A stretch of 6,836 nt of DNA, from positions 1-6,836 of the forward strand of contig CAKZUM010000517.1 of assembly GCA_937921525.1 (NCBI GenBank). Direction: 5' to 3'. Made by a program: the position numbers and the translations under genes. The notes under the pieces are model-generated. The model saw only the letters and a list, made by a program, of their open reading frames with translations, was not told where the DNA came from and did no database searches. This DNA comes from an uncultured Saprospiraceae bacterium. Its GTDB lineage: Bacteria > Bacteroidota > Bacteroidia > Chitinophagales > Saprospiraceae. Shown here one piece after another: positions 6,407 to 6,836 of this stretch (its first letter is position 1; every line of letters begins with the position of its first letter).

Positions 6407-6532
6407 TGTGTCCTAACAATCAAGCACTTACAACTAATCTCAGTCTACATTCTTAAACAACTTCAGTTTCTATCCTCAGATAAAACGACTGTTTACCGAC
6501 TAAAGACGATTACTATTTGTCAAAAAAGAATC

Positions 6533-6836
6533 ATGCACAGAAAATCAATATTTATATTTTTTTTACTATTTGTAAATACTTTGGGCTATGCTCAAATAGT
6601 CACAAATACTGCGGAGTTAAATACTGCCATTAATACTGCTTCGCCGGGAACGACTATTATACTGGCAGATGGAACTTGGAATGATGTATTTATTGATATT
6701 GATAAAAATGGTACTTCTGTTGCCCCTATTACCATTACCGCACAAAATGCAGGAAGCGTATTGATGACGGGCAACTCCCGAGTTTACATGGAAGGAACAT
6801 ATTTAACTGTTTCTGGATTAATTTTCCAAGACCCTG
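6533..6836 (+). CDS. N-terminus of a secreted PL6-family (alginate lyase / chondroitinase B-like) protein, cut by window edge
   Basis: ATG at 6533 opens a frame that runs 101 codons off the right edge. Residues 1-20 are a signal peptide (MHRKSIFIFFLLFVNTLGYA, then QIV). The mature start has TAELNTAINTASPGTTIILA, then DGTWNDVFIDI (46-56), GTSVAPITITAQNAG (60-74) and VYMEGTYLTVSGLIFQD (84-100). This is the first turns of a right-handed beta-helix of the PL6 type. The motif order 'PGT-I-L-DG-W', 'G----PITI-A---G' and 'G-YL-VSGL-F-D' is how PL6 lyases begin. PL6 enzymes cleave uronate polysaccharides, mostly alginate, by beta-elimination. The catalytic Lys/Arg and calcium site lie beyond the window, so activity and substrate cannot be confirmed; a non-lyase beta-helix protein remains possible. 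The gene is divergent from the surface-protein gene and preceded by foldback element 2. Confidence 0.8.
   Translation, partial: MHRKSIFIFFLLFVNTLGYAQIVTNTAELNTAINTASPGTTIILADGTWNDVFIDIDKNGTSVAPITITAQNAGSVLMTGNSRVYMEGTYLTVSGLIFQDP

Larger units (their letters stand above)
6269..6465. repeat. Foldback (cloverleaf-like) element 2: 53-bp inverted repeats around three hairpins
   Basis: The arm 6269-6321 is complementary to 6413-6465 at 43 of 53 positions with no gaps. Both ends of the arm are nearly perfect (TGAAGTTGTTTAA outside, TTGATTGTTAG inside) and a variable patch lies around arm positions 21-26. Complementarity stops abruptly beyond 6269 and 6465, which marks an element boundary. The 91-base centre contains three successive hairpins (6330-6339, 6343-6356, 6361-6406), so the strand can fold into a stem with three side arms. 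No protein is encoded inside. The size, sharp ends and lack of coding fit a MITE or foldback mobile element, or a structured RNA; no target-site duplication is visible. Confidence 0.65.
6025..6532. other. Divergent intergenic region with foldback element; no convincing gene
   Basis: These 508 bp lie between the minus-strand surface protein and the PL6-like gene. Nearest the surface protein are GTATAC repeats and a plausible minus-strand promoter. From about 6077 to 6268 the DNA is very AT-rich and I see no structure I trust. A 70-codon plus-strand frame with a TTG start (6069-6281) crosses it but looks spurious. From 6269 to 6465 lies the large foldback element. The last 67 bp lead into the PL6-like gene and contain TACTATTTG (6511-6519), one base longer than the standard -7 spacing, so only a weak promoter candidate. 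Confidence 0.65.

Noticed and set aside
6317..6417. Integron attC site (GTTAG ... CTAAC within a palindrome)
   Set aside because: The GTT-type box comes first and the AAC-type box last, the reverse of attC order, and neither matches GTTRRRY/RYYYAAC fully. No integrase or cassette array is seen.
6511..6519. TACTATTTG as the promoter of the PL6-like gene
   Set aside because: It has three rather than two bases between TA and TTTG and lies only 13 bases before the ATG, with no clear -33 element.

Overview
The window looks like a piece of a low-GC, carbohydrate-degrading Bacteroidota chromosome, most likely Saprospiraceae or a relative (inference). The clues are a T9SS type-B (CHU_C / gliding-motility) sorting domain fused to a choice-of-anchor-L domain, a GH32 lipoprotein, a PL6-type lyase start, gene starts without Shine-Dalgarno sequences, and a TAnnTTTG-type -7 box. 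No rRNA, tRNA, CRISPR array or transposase gene was seen.

Layout: (1) 2-145, the last 47 codons of a plus-strand gene resembling the C-terminus of a 3-keto-disaccharide hydrolase (DUF1080). (2) 146-881, 736 bp of non-coding DNA rich in inverted repeats: an imperfect palindrome (164-260), a 154-bp cloverleaf-like element (368-521), and three hairpins sharing the invariant core GTTACAAAC, with a consensus -7 box at 836-843. (3) 882-3787, a two-gene unit: an SLC45/plant-sucrose-transporter-like MFS permease, then 5 bp later a GH32 beta-fructosidase lipoprotein. (4) 3823-6024 on the minus strand, convergent with GH32: a 733-residue secreted multidomain protein with a GTG start. (5) 6025-6532, a 508-bp divergent intergenic region with a putative minus-strand promoter built on repeated GTATAC palindromes and a 197-bp palindromic element (6269-6465) with 53-bp arms and three internal hairpins. 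(6) 6533 to the right edge, the N-terminus of a PL6-family (alginate lyase / chondroitinase B-like) secreted protein.

Functional reading: GH32 should release fructose or cleave sucrose-type fructosides outside the cytoplasm, and the co-transcribed permease should move sucrose or the released sugar across the inner membrane. No SusC/SusD pair, fructokinase or regulator lies in the window, so this is a minimal fructoside cassette rather than a full classical PUL. The flanking DUF1080 and PL6 genes suggest a broader glycan-scavenging neighbourhood. The least explained content is the pair of foldback elements and the covarying GTTACAAAC hairpins. They look like non-autonomous mobile or REP/MITE-like repeats, or structured RNAs, and are the best candidates for something undescribed.
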